Of a DNA stretch of 64,000 nucleotides, positions 31,701 through 43,700 are shown piece after piece. Under the pieces are notes generated by a model. The model made no database searches, was not told the origin of the DNA, and saw only the letters and a list, made by a program, of their open reading frames with translations. The position numbers were made by a program, and so were the translations under genes. Source of the stretch: Nemopilema nomurai. Taxonomy: Eukaryota; Cnidaria; Scyphozoa; Rhizostomeae; Rhizostomatidae. Each line of letters starts with the position of its first letter. The first letter of the stretch is position 1. The stretch is from contig ML133383.1 in assembly GCA_003864495.1 (NCBI GenBank), positions 2,501,560 through 2,565,559 on the forward strand, in the 5' to 3' direction.

Positions 31701-34700
31701 ATGGGAAGGCTCGAATCTTTCTCGTTCGCTGTGACTTAGCATCTCTCCGCGGCAGCTTTCGCCTCTCACAAACAGCCGCTCCTCCCTACTGGCAGCAGCC
31801 AAACGCTCCTCCCTACTGGCAGCGGCCAAACGCTCCTCCCTACTGGCAGCGGCTAAACGCTCCTCTCTACTGGCAGCGGCCAGACGCTCCTCCCTTCTAC
31901 CAACTGTAAAGAGCTCCTCCCTACTGGCCACACCGTACTGCTGCCTGATTTGTTCCTTCTTTCGCCTCAAAGATTCGTACATCAGCTGCTCATCACTAAA
32001 CGTTTTCAGCTGCTCTTTCGTCACAGCCTCGCTGCTATTATGGTGCATTTTCCCCTCTACCTCCCCTTCGAACTCCTCCGCAACCCGTGTCATCGGTTTG
32101 AGTTGCCCGTACGGCCTAACAGGGTCATGGGCGTCCGCCCCCTTCGAAACAACCGACCTCTCGGCTCTTCGCCGCATCATCTCCCGCGCAACGGCTTCCT
32201 TCTCAAGGCTGGAATGCGTTTCGGCCCGTACCCTTCTTGATGAGCCGTACAAAAGCGCATCATCGGCCGACACGGTCCTTGTCCTAAACGCGCTCACTTT
32301 CGCACGGTTCTGTTCCCCTACCTTCCCTTTCCTGCGCTTCAGGGAGTCATATAGAAATACTTCCTCCGCCGAGAAATCTTGGCTAGACACTTCCTGGTAC
32401 ACTTTGCCGCCTTCTCGCTGACGTTTTAAAGACTCGACCGAAAACACACTGTCACTGGACAACGGGTCCTTATATGTGCTTATTTCGCTGTCATATCGGA
32501 TTCTAGAAATCGGGCAGAAATCGTCACTAGAAAATTCACTATAGACAGGGCTACTCAGCAAACTCGACCCGACGCTGTCTCTCTCCATCGAAGTCTGGTC
32601 GGACGATCGCTGCTTACTGATAGATTTACGCCTGCGCGAGGACTTTTTCCGGCTGGACCAGACTCTATTTGAACCCTTGCGAGACCCTTTTTTCTTGCCC
32701 CACACGAGGAAAAGGGTTACCATTCCATTCCAGCTCGACAGGCGCCATTTTGTCGACAACCCCGATGAGGAAAACAGTTGAAGGAGGCGAAGCGCTTCAG
32801 ACGAAACACTGGAGCTATTGGCGGCTAGGCCCTGCTTATTGGCCATTTGCTGACGTGATTTTCCATTTGCTCTTGCTAGCGAGGCAAAATTCGGCGCCAA
32901 ATTTCACGAAACATCGTAACAAACGCAGATTCACGTAACAGCAGCCAGCAATTGGCTCGACTTCATATCATGAAGCAACAAGGCGCGACATAAGGTGCTA
33001 CGTTTGGCGCGCACTAAATACTGAAATTGAAACGATATCAGAATTGATCTTGTCTGCATATGCTGAAATCTAAGGCTGAGAGCCTAAGTATTCGGGCTCA
33101 ACTTGGATCGGTGATACCTTGCGTACTTAGGCCGATGAAAGGAGAATGAAGGGCTGGAGATTTGCAACTGAAATCCAGTTCTAAGCAATGCTTTACGCGA
33201 CAGCTGATTTGCAACTCTTAACGCTAGACACAAAGTCGCTAAAATTGTTTATGTTTCTTCCGGCAAATACTCTTAAAAGCTGAGAACAATGCATATGAGA
33301 CAATTTGATCCAGGCAGGCTTTGGGCGGGGCAGCATTGGTTTCTTCGATGACAAGGCCCTATTCGCAGCCATCATCAAGTTTGATGCCTTCTGGCTAGTT
33401 GTAGTCGAAAACTCCCATTTCTATTTCCAGGAAAACTTTTTCACAAATACACAAATCAGCATTCGCAAGTTTGTTTTCGATTAACATTCTTGCCTTTCAT
33501 CAGCTGTTGAATGCCTAACTTTAGGCTTTCAGCGGCCTAAACTTTCGTTTTACGCCGCTTGCCGCTGTAATTTTATCGATTTGATCTATCCAGGAGGGAA
33601 TGATAGAGTTCTGCTTGCACGCAAGACGAATTCATAAGTAAGTACTTTCTCGGAATGACTTGGATGTTATGAAGACATGACGAAACCCATTTGCGTGCGA
33701 AAGAAACTGCGCAGTGACATCTCACTGGTTGTCAACTTGATACAAGGAAATAATGGCCTAAAAATACCGAGAAACTGACAAGGGGTGACGAAGAACAAAA
33801 TGTGCGGCTCATAACGGGTGTTCTCGTGATGCGGCGTTCTATCGGCGTCGCATTCTAAAGGCGTATTGGCGTCAAAATCAGGGTGCACAAAAATAAACTG
33901 AATAAAAAGCAGCTACTGTATTTGTCACGCTTTCTAAAAATTTGAAGCGTGATTTCAACGTTGTGAAGCTTCTCTGCAATGGTTCATTATTGAATAATTT
34001 CAATAAAACAATTCCCAAAATTAGGAAGGGCCTAACAAATGTCGAAATGGGAAGCAGATTTGCTGATTGAAGCGATGTCCCCTGATTAGATTGCGTGCGT
34101 GATGAGGAAGTGGTATTGTATGACAAGAGATAATTGCTTAGGCAAACAACATCCAGCTGATTTAATTGGATCACACCAATTACAAGGTGGAGGTGGTCAT
34201 TAAATCAGTGGCAAAATCCAGAATTATTTTGGATAAATAGAATGTTTCAAGGTTACAATGCATCATAAACATTCTGGTTTTATTTTGCATCGTGGGTATG
34301 AAAAGATAAATCGGCTTTCAACACCATTTAGCAGACAAAAACAAGACTAGACCATTGCAATATCACGGAAATCGTCACAAAAAATCTTAAACAGGAAGGA
34401 TCAAAGAACCCTACAACTTTGGCAAAATTTGTGCAACACAAGCATTTGCAAGAATTTCCTGGCCATATCTTAACCATAGAACACTTTCACCATGTCTGTA
34501 CGGACCTTTAGTTCCTCATCTAAACTAAAAAATCAAGTATGCCTTATTGAATAGTAAATAGGTTATTTATATGGGAACAGGAGCAAGCCTTCTAAAGGAC
34601 AGAGAAAACGGGAACCTCCCAGAGGAAGTCTTTGTAGCAGAATGTAAATTTGGTTGACTAGGCAGCAGCTGGACAAATGCAAAGATCTCACCTCTCGACG

Positions 34701-37700
34701 ACTGAGTAACACTTGTCCTATTCTCGGAGATCAGGTATCCGTTCTGACCCCTCGCGCCCTGCTCGTGGGTGTAATCGGCTGATGTGTCGTGCTCCGAGCG
34801 GGTGGATGCCCTAGTGGTGGTGGTTGTTGTTGTCTTCGTGGACCTCTGGAGACTCTCTTGCATTTCCTTCGGACCAATCGTCACCTCGACAACCGGCTCG
34901 TCATTCTGCATCACGTGGGTGGTCGATGACACCACTTTCTTCACCCGTGTGATCGATCCTGCGAAACAACATATCAATGTCAAGTGGTTCCTACTAGACT
35001 GAGGACATCCACTCGTGCCAGAATGACGTGAAACATTAACACAGTGCGAGCGCCAAGTCCCTGTTTTACCAATTTTGGTACGGTACCTTGGACCCTTGCA
35101 AGTAGAAAGTAGATGACTAACGCCTTACCAACCTGCTAACTGTCAGAACAATTTTTCACATGAGGTCAGAAAGAAACGCCTTCAGATCTTCGGACTCGAC
35201 GGGTTGGGGGGATTGCAGTTTAAAGGGGGAGGGGCAAACCATTAAAAAAAATCTCGTACACCTTTTGTGAAAATCCTATTGTTTTCGTGGATATCTCGTA
35301 CCTTATTTGCAAGGGAATCGTTTTTAAGCATCAAGAAAGCATATTAGGCTTAATTCTATTCAAACATAACTCTTTTCGTATACCATTATCAACCAAATCA
35401 GAACTAAATTTTTAATGCTTAGGAGGCCAACTTATATTATGAAATTTGTCATACTTTGCTGCATTACATCATATGTCAACTATATTGTATAACGAGTTTT
35501 ACTCGTTAAACTACCACACTTGGTCAATGAGCCCTTGCATCTATAAGTGAACCCGGGATGCGAAATCATCTCTTACAATGCTCTCTCTCAAGGCTCTGAC
35601 ACTTGGGGACAAGCAAGGCGCATAAACAGAGACTATTAAAAATCTAAGAATCAAGACCGTTTACAAAAGGCAGTGGGAAGAAGCCTGAAGGGAAGACAAG
35701 GGCTTTTTGGTGCATTAAATGCACAATTTGGTTAATCAGAAAAAAGACAAAACAAAGACAAAACAAAGACAAAAACAAAACAAAGACAAACAAAGACAAA
35801 GACAAAACAAAGACAAAACCAGAGCAACATGAATAAACATGGACGTACCATCCGGGTTGACTATTTCCTCTTCGAAAACGTCCGGTGTCGACGTCCCGAC
35901 AGGGCGGTAGTCCCGCGGCAAGGTCGAATGCCCCGTCGGCTTCGGCAGCTCGACTCGCGGCACCTCTCGCGGCAGAGTGCTTGACGAGGCCGAGCTGAAA
36001 TGGCGAGTAACTTTGGAGGAACTACTGTAGTTTCTAGCCCCGAGCTCCTCCTCGGCGTACTCAGGATGGTCCGACGCAGACCGAACGATGTACTGCTTGG
36101 TGACCTTCGTCGGCTCTTCTTGCACGGTCGTGGTACGAGTCGTGTATGTCGTGACGAGGGCCCCGTCCGGTGCGACAGTCGTGACGACGGTCGAATGCGA
36201 CGTCGTGTATGGATCGCCGCGTCCGCTTCTGTACGAGAGCGAGCTCGCGTTTGATGGCGTCCTGGCCAGCCTGTCCTCTGTTTAAACAATCGAATAAACA
36301 ACATAACATGACTGGAAAACATATTGGGTAAACTTTTAAGGATAATATGGGGTATTCTTTTCCAGCAAAAACAAATGTCTTAATTAATGTTATATCCAAC
36401 TCATAGCATAAAAAATTTGGCGTGTCCTGAATGAGCAGCGTGCATTTACACCGCGTAGAGATTTGATAAGCCTAAAAACATCCGCTCTGGCCAATAATAG
36501 GGAGTGTCGGATGAAAAAGTGCTGCAAGTGAGCAAAAGCCATGCTTTTACTATTTCTTGCCATTGTAAAGTTTCGTACCACAAGCATTTGTTCAAGAAAC
36601 CATTCATAGGTTGAGAACATGTTTTATGTAACCACCCTAGCATTCCATCAAGAATTCTTTTCCAATACATAAATAAAAAATTGTTTCATTTCTTGCAATA
36701 CCTCCTATTCATCAGCGACATATTTTTACCCCTCCCCTTCCCCGTTTATCATTGATACACCCAAGGTCTTTAGGCCCATTTCCCACCCCAAAATACTCCC
36801 CAGCCCTAATCATTTGAGACATCTGCTACCAACAGTTCTGCTGTCTTTGTGCTAAGGATTTATCACCTCTATCGATAGACGAAACATAACAATCAGAAAG
36901 AAAGAAGGCTGCACTACCTGTGCCAAACGAATCGTTCATTCGTGGTCCATTTGAGTGGAATGATTCATTGTGGCCTGGCTTGACGGGGATCGCGTATTCG
37001 TCAATGCCATTGGGCGCCGTGTAATTCTGGGTCTGGACAACGCGTTTTGTTGTCTTTGTCACGGTACGATTTTCTAAATGATGAAAACATCAACTGATCG
37101 TTAAAGGAACAAAAGACAGACCTCTTTCGAGAGATGAAAGGCAGGCAAAATACAGTCATGACATGCTTGTTAAATTGGCGGGTTATATATCAAAGTTTGT
37201 TTTTGTTAAGGTGGTAGGTAAATTCTTAAAGATTGCTGCTCTTACGGTGGTGGGTGATACGTCAAAGGTTCCTGTTGTTAAGGGGTATTTAAGTCTCAAA
37301 GGTTGTTGTTTTAAGGTGGTAGGTAAAGTCTCACGATCTTCAAGCTCGAACGAAAATGAAATTTCTCTTTTTAAGAAAAAGGCACAGGAGAAGGCCTGGT
37401 CCGGCAGATAAGGTCGTGGACCTGGATCAACAGATGCAACTATCGTTTTTATATTTTTTCGTGGCATGATTGAATAGCTGATGATAGTTGATCTTTCTCC
37501 CGCCAAACGTTTTGTAAAAATATGCAAATATTTCATGCCAATAAGACAATAATCATTGAAAGATGGGTGATGAAGAATGTGTATGGCGATAGAGTAAGGA
37601 ACTACTGCAATAGTTCGCCAAATGGGTTTAATTGCACCACCCCTCCTTAAACTTTTCAAAATCGCAATCAAATCTCGTCCAAAACACTCAAAGCACAAAA

Positions 37701-40700
37701 GATATAAACTAACCTGATAGAGATCCGACCGATGTATCACTGAAAAGAAATTAAGCAACTTTAAAGCATTATATGTGTATGATAATCTCATGATATTTAC
37801 TTGAAAAGAGTTCTTTGTAGCTCATTTAAATGCGTGATTCTCATTTAAGAACTAAAACGATTCGGTCCATGTGTACAAAAAGGTAATAAATCCAAAAATA
37901 ATTGGATCGAAAGAAATGACCCTAGGAGAAATGTCCAGACTTATACAAAAAGCCTTTTGAACTCTGAAACAATTTCTAAGCCACACATCAGCTAAACAAC
38001 AAAGACAAATCCATTATTACAGTCATAACGAAAAATAGAGAATAGCTTCGTGAATTCAACAATGAAGGCGTATCGCAATAACATTCCTCTTAAATACTCG
38101 GCCACTGACAATAACGTTCTAGTGCCCTATTTAACGACCTTTTCCAAAGTCGTTTTGTTTAATAAAACCAAAATGTCACGAAGGACTTCTATTTCCATCT
38201 ACTTTTTGCAAGACGTCGACTCCTGAGCCTACCCAGTTGGGGTTGAGCATATCAAAACAAAAATCGAATTTCATAATTTGTTCCAGACAACAGCGAATTC
38301 CATTATAGTCTGGGTCAAATACTATGCAGCCTCGAAAGGAACATGCAAGATTCCATTCCGAGGTCATTGCAAGATAGGACGAGCGGGCTGAATGGAAAAC
38401 CTCGTTCTCTTGTTTCATCGATTTAGTCAATTAAAACACACACATCATCCTTCCTCCTGCTTCCTTTATCCGTAAAGGAAAGATAGAACAAACAATGAAA
38501 CGCAAACTCAAAGAATTCGCCTTGTCAATGACCAGAATAACAGGAAAAGGCAAATCCAAGTGGCGCAAATGTTGTTTGAGGTTAAAATTTGACAAAGGCC
38601 GGACAGGTATGGAAGAGAGACTGGTATATCCGGAACAGAGGCTGAAGAAACATGAAGCAGAGACTGCATAATAATAACAGAACACGAATGTCTCACTTAA
38701 AGACCCCGAAAGTCGGTTAAATTTGAAATAATAAGTTGAATCGATTATAACCATATTAAGACAAATTCCAGGTAAGCATATATCCCATTGTTAGGTTTAC
38801 TGGATAAAACAAAACTATTCGATCGCCCTGAAGGTGATATCCAAAGCTGTAAGCTTAGGACTTGAACTGTCGCGCGAAGAGCTTATCCAAGACAATGGGG
38901 CTATGCTTCCAGTCAGTAATCATAATGGCCAGAACAGGATTCGTGAAAACAAACGAAAGAAATTGAAGATTCATTGGGAGCACTTGAATAAAATGTAAAC
39001 ACGGATGCTAAACCATTGGACCACGGTCGAATAGAGGCCCCACCTCATCGCCAGAGTTTGGAACAATAAAAAAGGGGGATTGGGGTGCACCTTGGAGCAG
39101 GTTACTACAATGGGGGTCTCACAGACAGTGTGTGTGTGATTATTATCCGCTTTAGTACATGGCCCGAATCTCGCTTTAGTACAAGACTGTCTTTTGCTTC
39201 GATTACAAGTAAGCAGACTGGTATAAAGACCATGTTTTGCGATAGCGGAGACATTCCTCTGCTTTTATGCATCCTTCCTATCATGCTGGATCGAAGATGT
39301 CTATTAGATCGAAGCCTTCGAAACCAAGCTCCGTAGTTCATAATGGAAGATTATTCTACCTAATAACCTTTTGTCGTATCATTTGCAGCTATGCATTGAT
39401 GAAGGACGCTCAAGGAAGGGAGATATATGACATCAGATGAAAGGTTTGTGGATACATTCATAGGGGGTGTGGTTCAAAACATCATTCAGCAAATCAATCG
39501 CCAGTCGCACTGCAAAGAGTCTTTTTTGTTCCAGCAACTCCGGCGGATATCCAGACATTGGCATTCGCTCTGATCTCATCCGATTCACGAGGGATTTGCT
39601 TTGTTTCTAGTGTATCCGTAACGACCGAGGCGCGTACTTGCGTAGTCGAGAAAACCCAATGCAGATAGCACCTCGTAAAAGTCTTTCTCAATCAGTCAGC
39701 TTTGCATAGCTACCCGTGCTAACTGAATTGGTCGCTTGTAACAGTTTCCAATGGCGGGGGTTTTGAGCTGAGTGGCAGGATAGATTTTGTAGAGCGGGTT
39801 GGAAAAGCAGCTTGGAAAAAATCGCACTGATCAAAAGGAGGGTATCGACCCCATAAGAGGGTATTGAGGTGGGGACAGCAGGGTCATATTCGGCTTAGCT
39901 ATAGAGGGAAAGTATTTGACTTAAGCCGGAAGACAATATAGTACAAGATCTAGACCAGAAAAAAACTAAATGGTGGGCAACGACGCAAAACTTGAAGGTT
40001 TGGAAGGTATTTCAAATTTTGAAGATGAAAACTGGTAGTTGAACTTTTTCAGCCCAATAATCTTACAACAGTAGTTAGGACCATATCAGCAAAGCTGCAC
40101 AAAAATCGCTGCTTACAGAGTCAGGGTAAACAAGCACAGACGAAAAAAGACAAACAATTTAGTACCTTGGGATCTGAAGATACTCGAACACCATCATTGT
40201 GTATGTGGCCTACCAAAGAACTCACTTCGCGATCGCCAAAATATCACCTCGCAGGCTCAACGCCGTTCCAGTGAGAAACTCCCAAACATTAGCTTGGATT
40301 GCTCAAAATCGCAACTGCACAACAACATGGATGTGTGATTCATGCGATCACGGTCACAAAAGATTCAACTCAACTGCAAGTAATAATGTAACACTGAGTT
40401 GTTTGGCGGCTTGTGTTGTTACTTGCGCGCGAGTCGCCAGGGGGATAAAAATATTCAAATAAACTTGGACGGGGGAAGTATTTGTAGAGTGAGTTAACGT
40501 AAACGGTTTCCAGAAGTGGATAATAATAATTCCGGAATACGCCTGTCGGTTGATGGGTTGGTTTTCCGCCCAATTGAAGGAAGTCCTTTGGCGGATTAGA
40601 ATTAATCCGGTAGAATTAAGTTACGACCAAACGCTCCCGAGTTTTACTCAGGGCACTGAAATGAGGCTGCTGCCTCGGGTTCTTGATTTGTTTTCCGTCG

Positions 40701-43700
40701 AGACCATAGAGGAGAGACATCAATTGATTAGGCAGAATAAAAGATGAGATTACTGTGTTCATTCTGTGTATTATCGAAGAGAGTAGCAGGGTACAGATAG
40801 AGATAAGATAGGGTGTGAATAGAAAAAGGATGGTGTGGACAATGTTGATTGATAAGACTAGTCTGTGGATCGCAAGAATGGCAATTTCAACATTCATTGT
40901 CAATCGAAAAAATCTGATGTCGTTCTCCATTTGATATCAATACACCAAAACAGCAAATCGCAGAGACAGTTAAAGCTACAGGAATCGCTGAACAACAATT
41001 TGTGTGTGCGACCAATGGGAGATCACATGGGAGATCACATGGGAGATCACATGGGAGAATGGAGAGTGGCAAACGCTCTTGAAAAACATCGACTACAACC
41101 ACTTGAAGTGACACCAATATCGAGTCGGCGCAAGACCAATATCTCAGAAAGGAAGTCAGATGGTCAAGAAGAAGAAATCAATAGAAAGACAACTGGGGTT
41201 GAGTGTATATCAAAAAAGTTGGATGCGTCTCTTAAAAAACATTCACTTAGTTTTAATGATTTTCATCTGAAAGTTCACATTAACGTGGGTCGCCCAACGA
41301 AGATAGAAAGGAGACTCAAATAAACTGACTGACAACCGACCGAACGACTGACAGACTGTCCAACAAATAGACTGTCCGACCGAAAGACCGACAGACTGTT
41401 CTACTGATAGTCCGACCGAGCGACTGTCCGACAAATAGACTGTCCGACCGAAAGACCGACAGACTGTTCTACTGATAGTCCGACCGAACGACTGACAGAC
41501 TGTCCGACAAATAGACTGTCCGACCGAAAGACCGACAGACAGTTCTACTGATAGTCCGACCGAACGACTGACAGACTGTCCGACAAATAGACTGTCCGAT
41601 CGAACGACCGACAGACTGTCCGACCGATAGACTGGCTCCGATGCCTGTCGCTCATCGTATTTTCCATCACACATTAACTCTCCCTAGAAAATACATTCGA
41701 AAGAACAGTGCCTCGAATGCAACCGCTTTTCGACAAACAATGGACCGGGATGAGTACGAGATGGCTTCAAAATGGCGGAGAACACACAACTTGTGGCATG
41801 AGTTTGCTTCATTCAACGCCAACAAACCAAGGTCCCTGGACCCTCTTCGGGTCAAACGAATAATTTCTCGTAGAGCCACCACACTTGGCTGGCTTTTAGA
41901 ATATCAAACCCAGTACAAAAACCTTCCCAAAACAGCATTTGACCGCAACGGGATTAGTTCGTGATCAGGTGAAACTGAAATGATAAACTGTTTGAAGTGA
42001 ACCTGGTCGAAAAGAAGCTTCTTAGTTCTGAAGGGATTGTCACTGCATGACATTGCTGGTTTTTCCAACTGACTATGAGTCCTGGTGATTTTCTTAATAC
42101 GGTTTCAACTAACACATTCATTAATACTTTGATGCACTCCTTAGAAGTCCTTGATAAATTGCATGCACAACTACGTTGGGTCGCTGGGTAGGCGCTTCAA
42201 CGAACAGGTCGATCGTGTTGCACTGTTTCTTTTTGACATCGTCAACAGTATTTTACTGACTGGATGTCCACGCGGAACAACACAGTAACCAGAAAGACAG
42301 TTACGAAGCAATGACGTTACCCCCGTGCTACTCTGAATAGGCGGACTCGTCAGGCTGGGTGTGACTATGAGACTGGATGAATCACGATACAATTCGGCGA
42401 ATAAGCCGTGAATACAGGTCAGGGCGAAGAAAGGGAAAATCCAACCCCGCTCACTGGCCAAACCGAAGTCTATGCTGAAATCGCTTCAGACGGAGTTTGA
42501 AAAGGACGCAGCAGCAAAGCCGTGGCTAAAACAGCCGCAGCAATTACTTTCGTCAGAGAAAGAAGCAATGGCGGCCTTGAAAATGAAGTGGCCTACACAA
42601 CTGTTTTCCACAGTCAGACAACTTCAAAGCTTCATCACTATCGGGCACACCTCCGCTACTTTTGAAAAAACTAAAACCATATTGCACTTTTTTCCTATGT
42701 AAGGTTCCCTTTTCATTGTAACTTCTTTCTGCCGTAAGTTTATTGGACTTTATTGAGTCAAATATTCAAATATTAACTAAATGATTAAACGTGCAATGCG
42801 ATATCCCCCTACTTTGCTAGAGCGACCGAATTTCTTTGAACAAAATTTCACTTTTTCACTACACCGTATACCAACTGTGTTTTCTTCCCTCAAAACTCGC
42901 GATAAATTCACAACCCAATTTCTACGAATCCAGCGTTGCCGACAAAACAAACTTTGCGTAACAAGAAGAGATTGCTAACGCCAAGGGTAAAAGAACAATT
43001 AGCAGAGACGTAGTTCTTAATCTGAAAAAGCCTCAAGCAACATGGCCTCTTCCAAGGTCGGACGCAAACTTGCTGGAAGATGGTTGGAAATCTGTCTCGT
43101 TCGGGAAAATCGTGCAACCAACCTCAGACTTCAAACCACAATTCCCCCGCTGTGGTTTCTTCCTCTATTGTAATCAGACTTTCAGTCAAGATGTTTTTTG
43201 CGATTTCCAAGAATAGAGAGCCGGCCTCCATAATGTCGTTGATCTGACTGAGAAATCGCTTGCAACAACCGAAAAACGGATGTGGACAGCCACAAGATTT
43301 GCGGATTTATACACTAAGCGTATCGCTTCCAAATGTAACTTTATTCATATTGAAAACTGCAAATTTGTTAGCGATGCCTTGTGATTCGATGATCGGTCAA
43401 TCAATTGCTTGATCAACTGTTCGATCAATCGCTTAATCAGTCGATAAATTGATTCGTGATTACGACTCCAGTGACTGGTTGTATATTTTCACTACAGTCA
43501 TACTTGCTGTAATAATTCTATGATCCTTGAATATCTGACAAAGACCGTTTATGACATTAATATATAGTCCTCATCAGTGGCAGATACCAGAAACACTTCT
43601 AATCAAAATAATTCGCCCATTCACAAGTAGGTCGAGTCCCCTGTAGAACGCTCAGTCAATTGCAACCAACGCTCTATGAAGACAGCAAGTACTTTTAATA

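Noticed and set aside
37183..37791. A 202-codon minus-strand frame
   Set aside because: It spans the degenerate intron 5 repeat and reads across the catenin microexon in a different frame, with no recognisable content.
40865..41323. A 152-codon plus-strand frame in catenin intron 4
   Set aside because: It includes the 12-bp repeat and low-complexity polar sequence, with no domain, promoter or splice support.
41243..41674. A 143-codon minus-strand frame rich in SVGLSVGQS repeats
   Set aside because: It is the translation of the minisatellite, with no start context, splice sites or family resemblance.
43625..43650. A GGTCGAGTCCC string resembling a tRNA T-arm
   Set aside because: I could not pair a T-arm, anticodon arm and acceptor stem around it.
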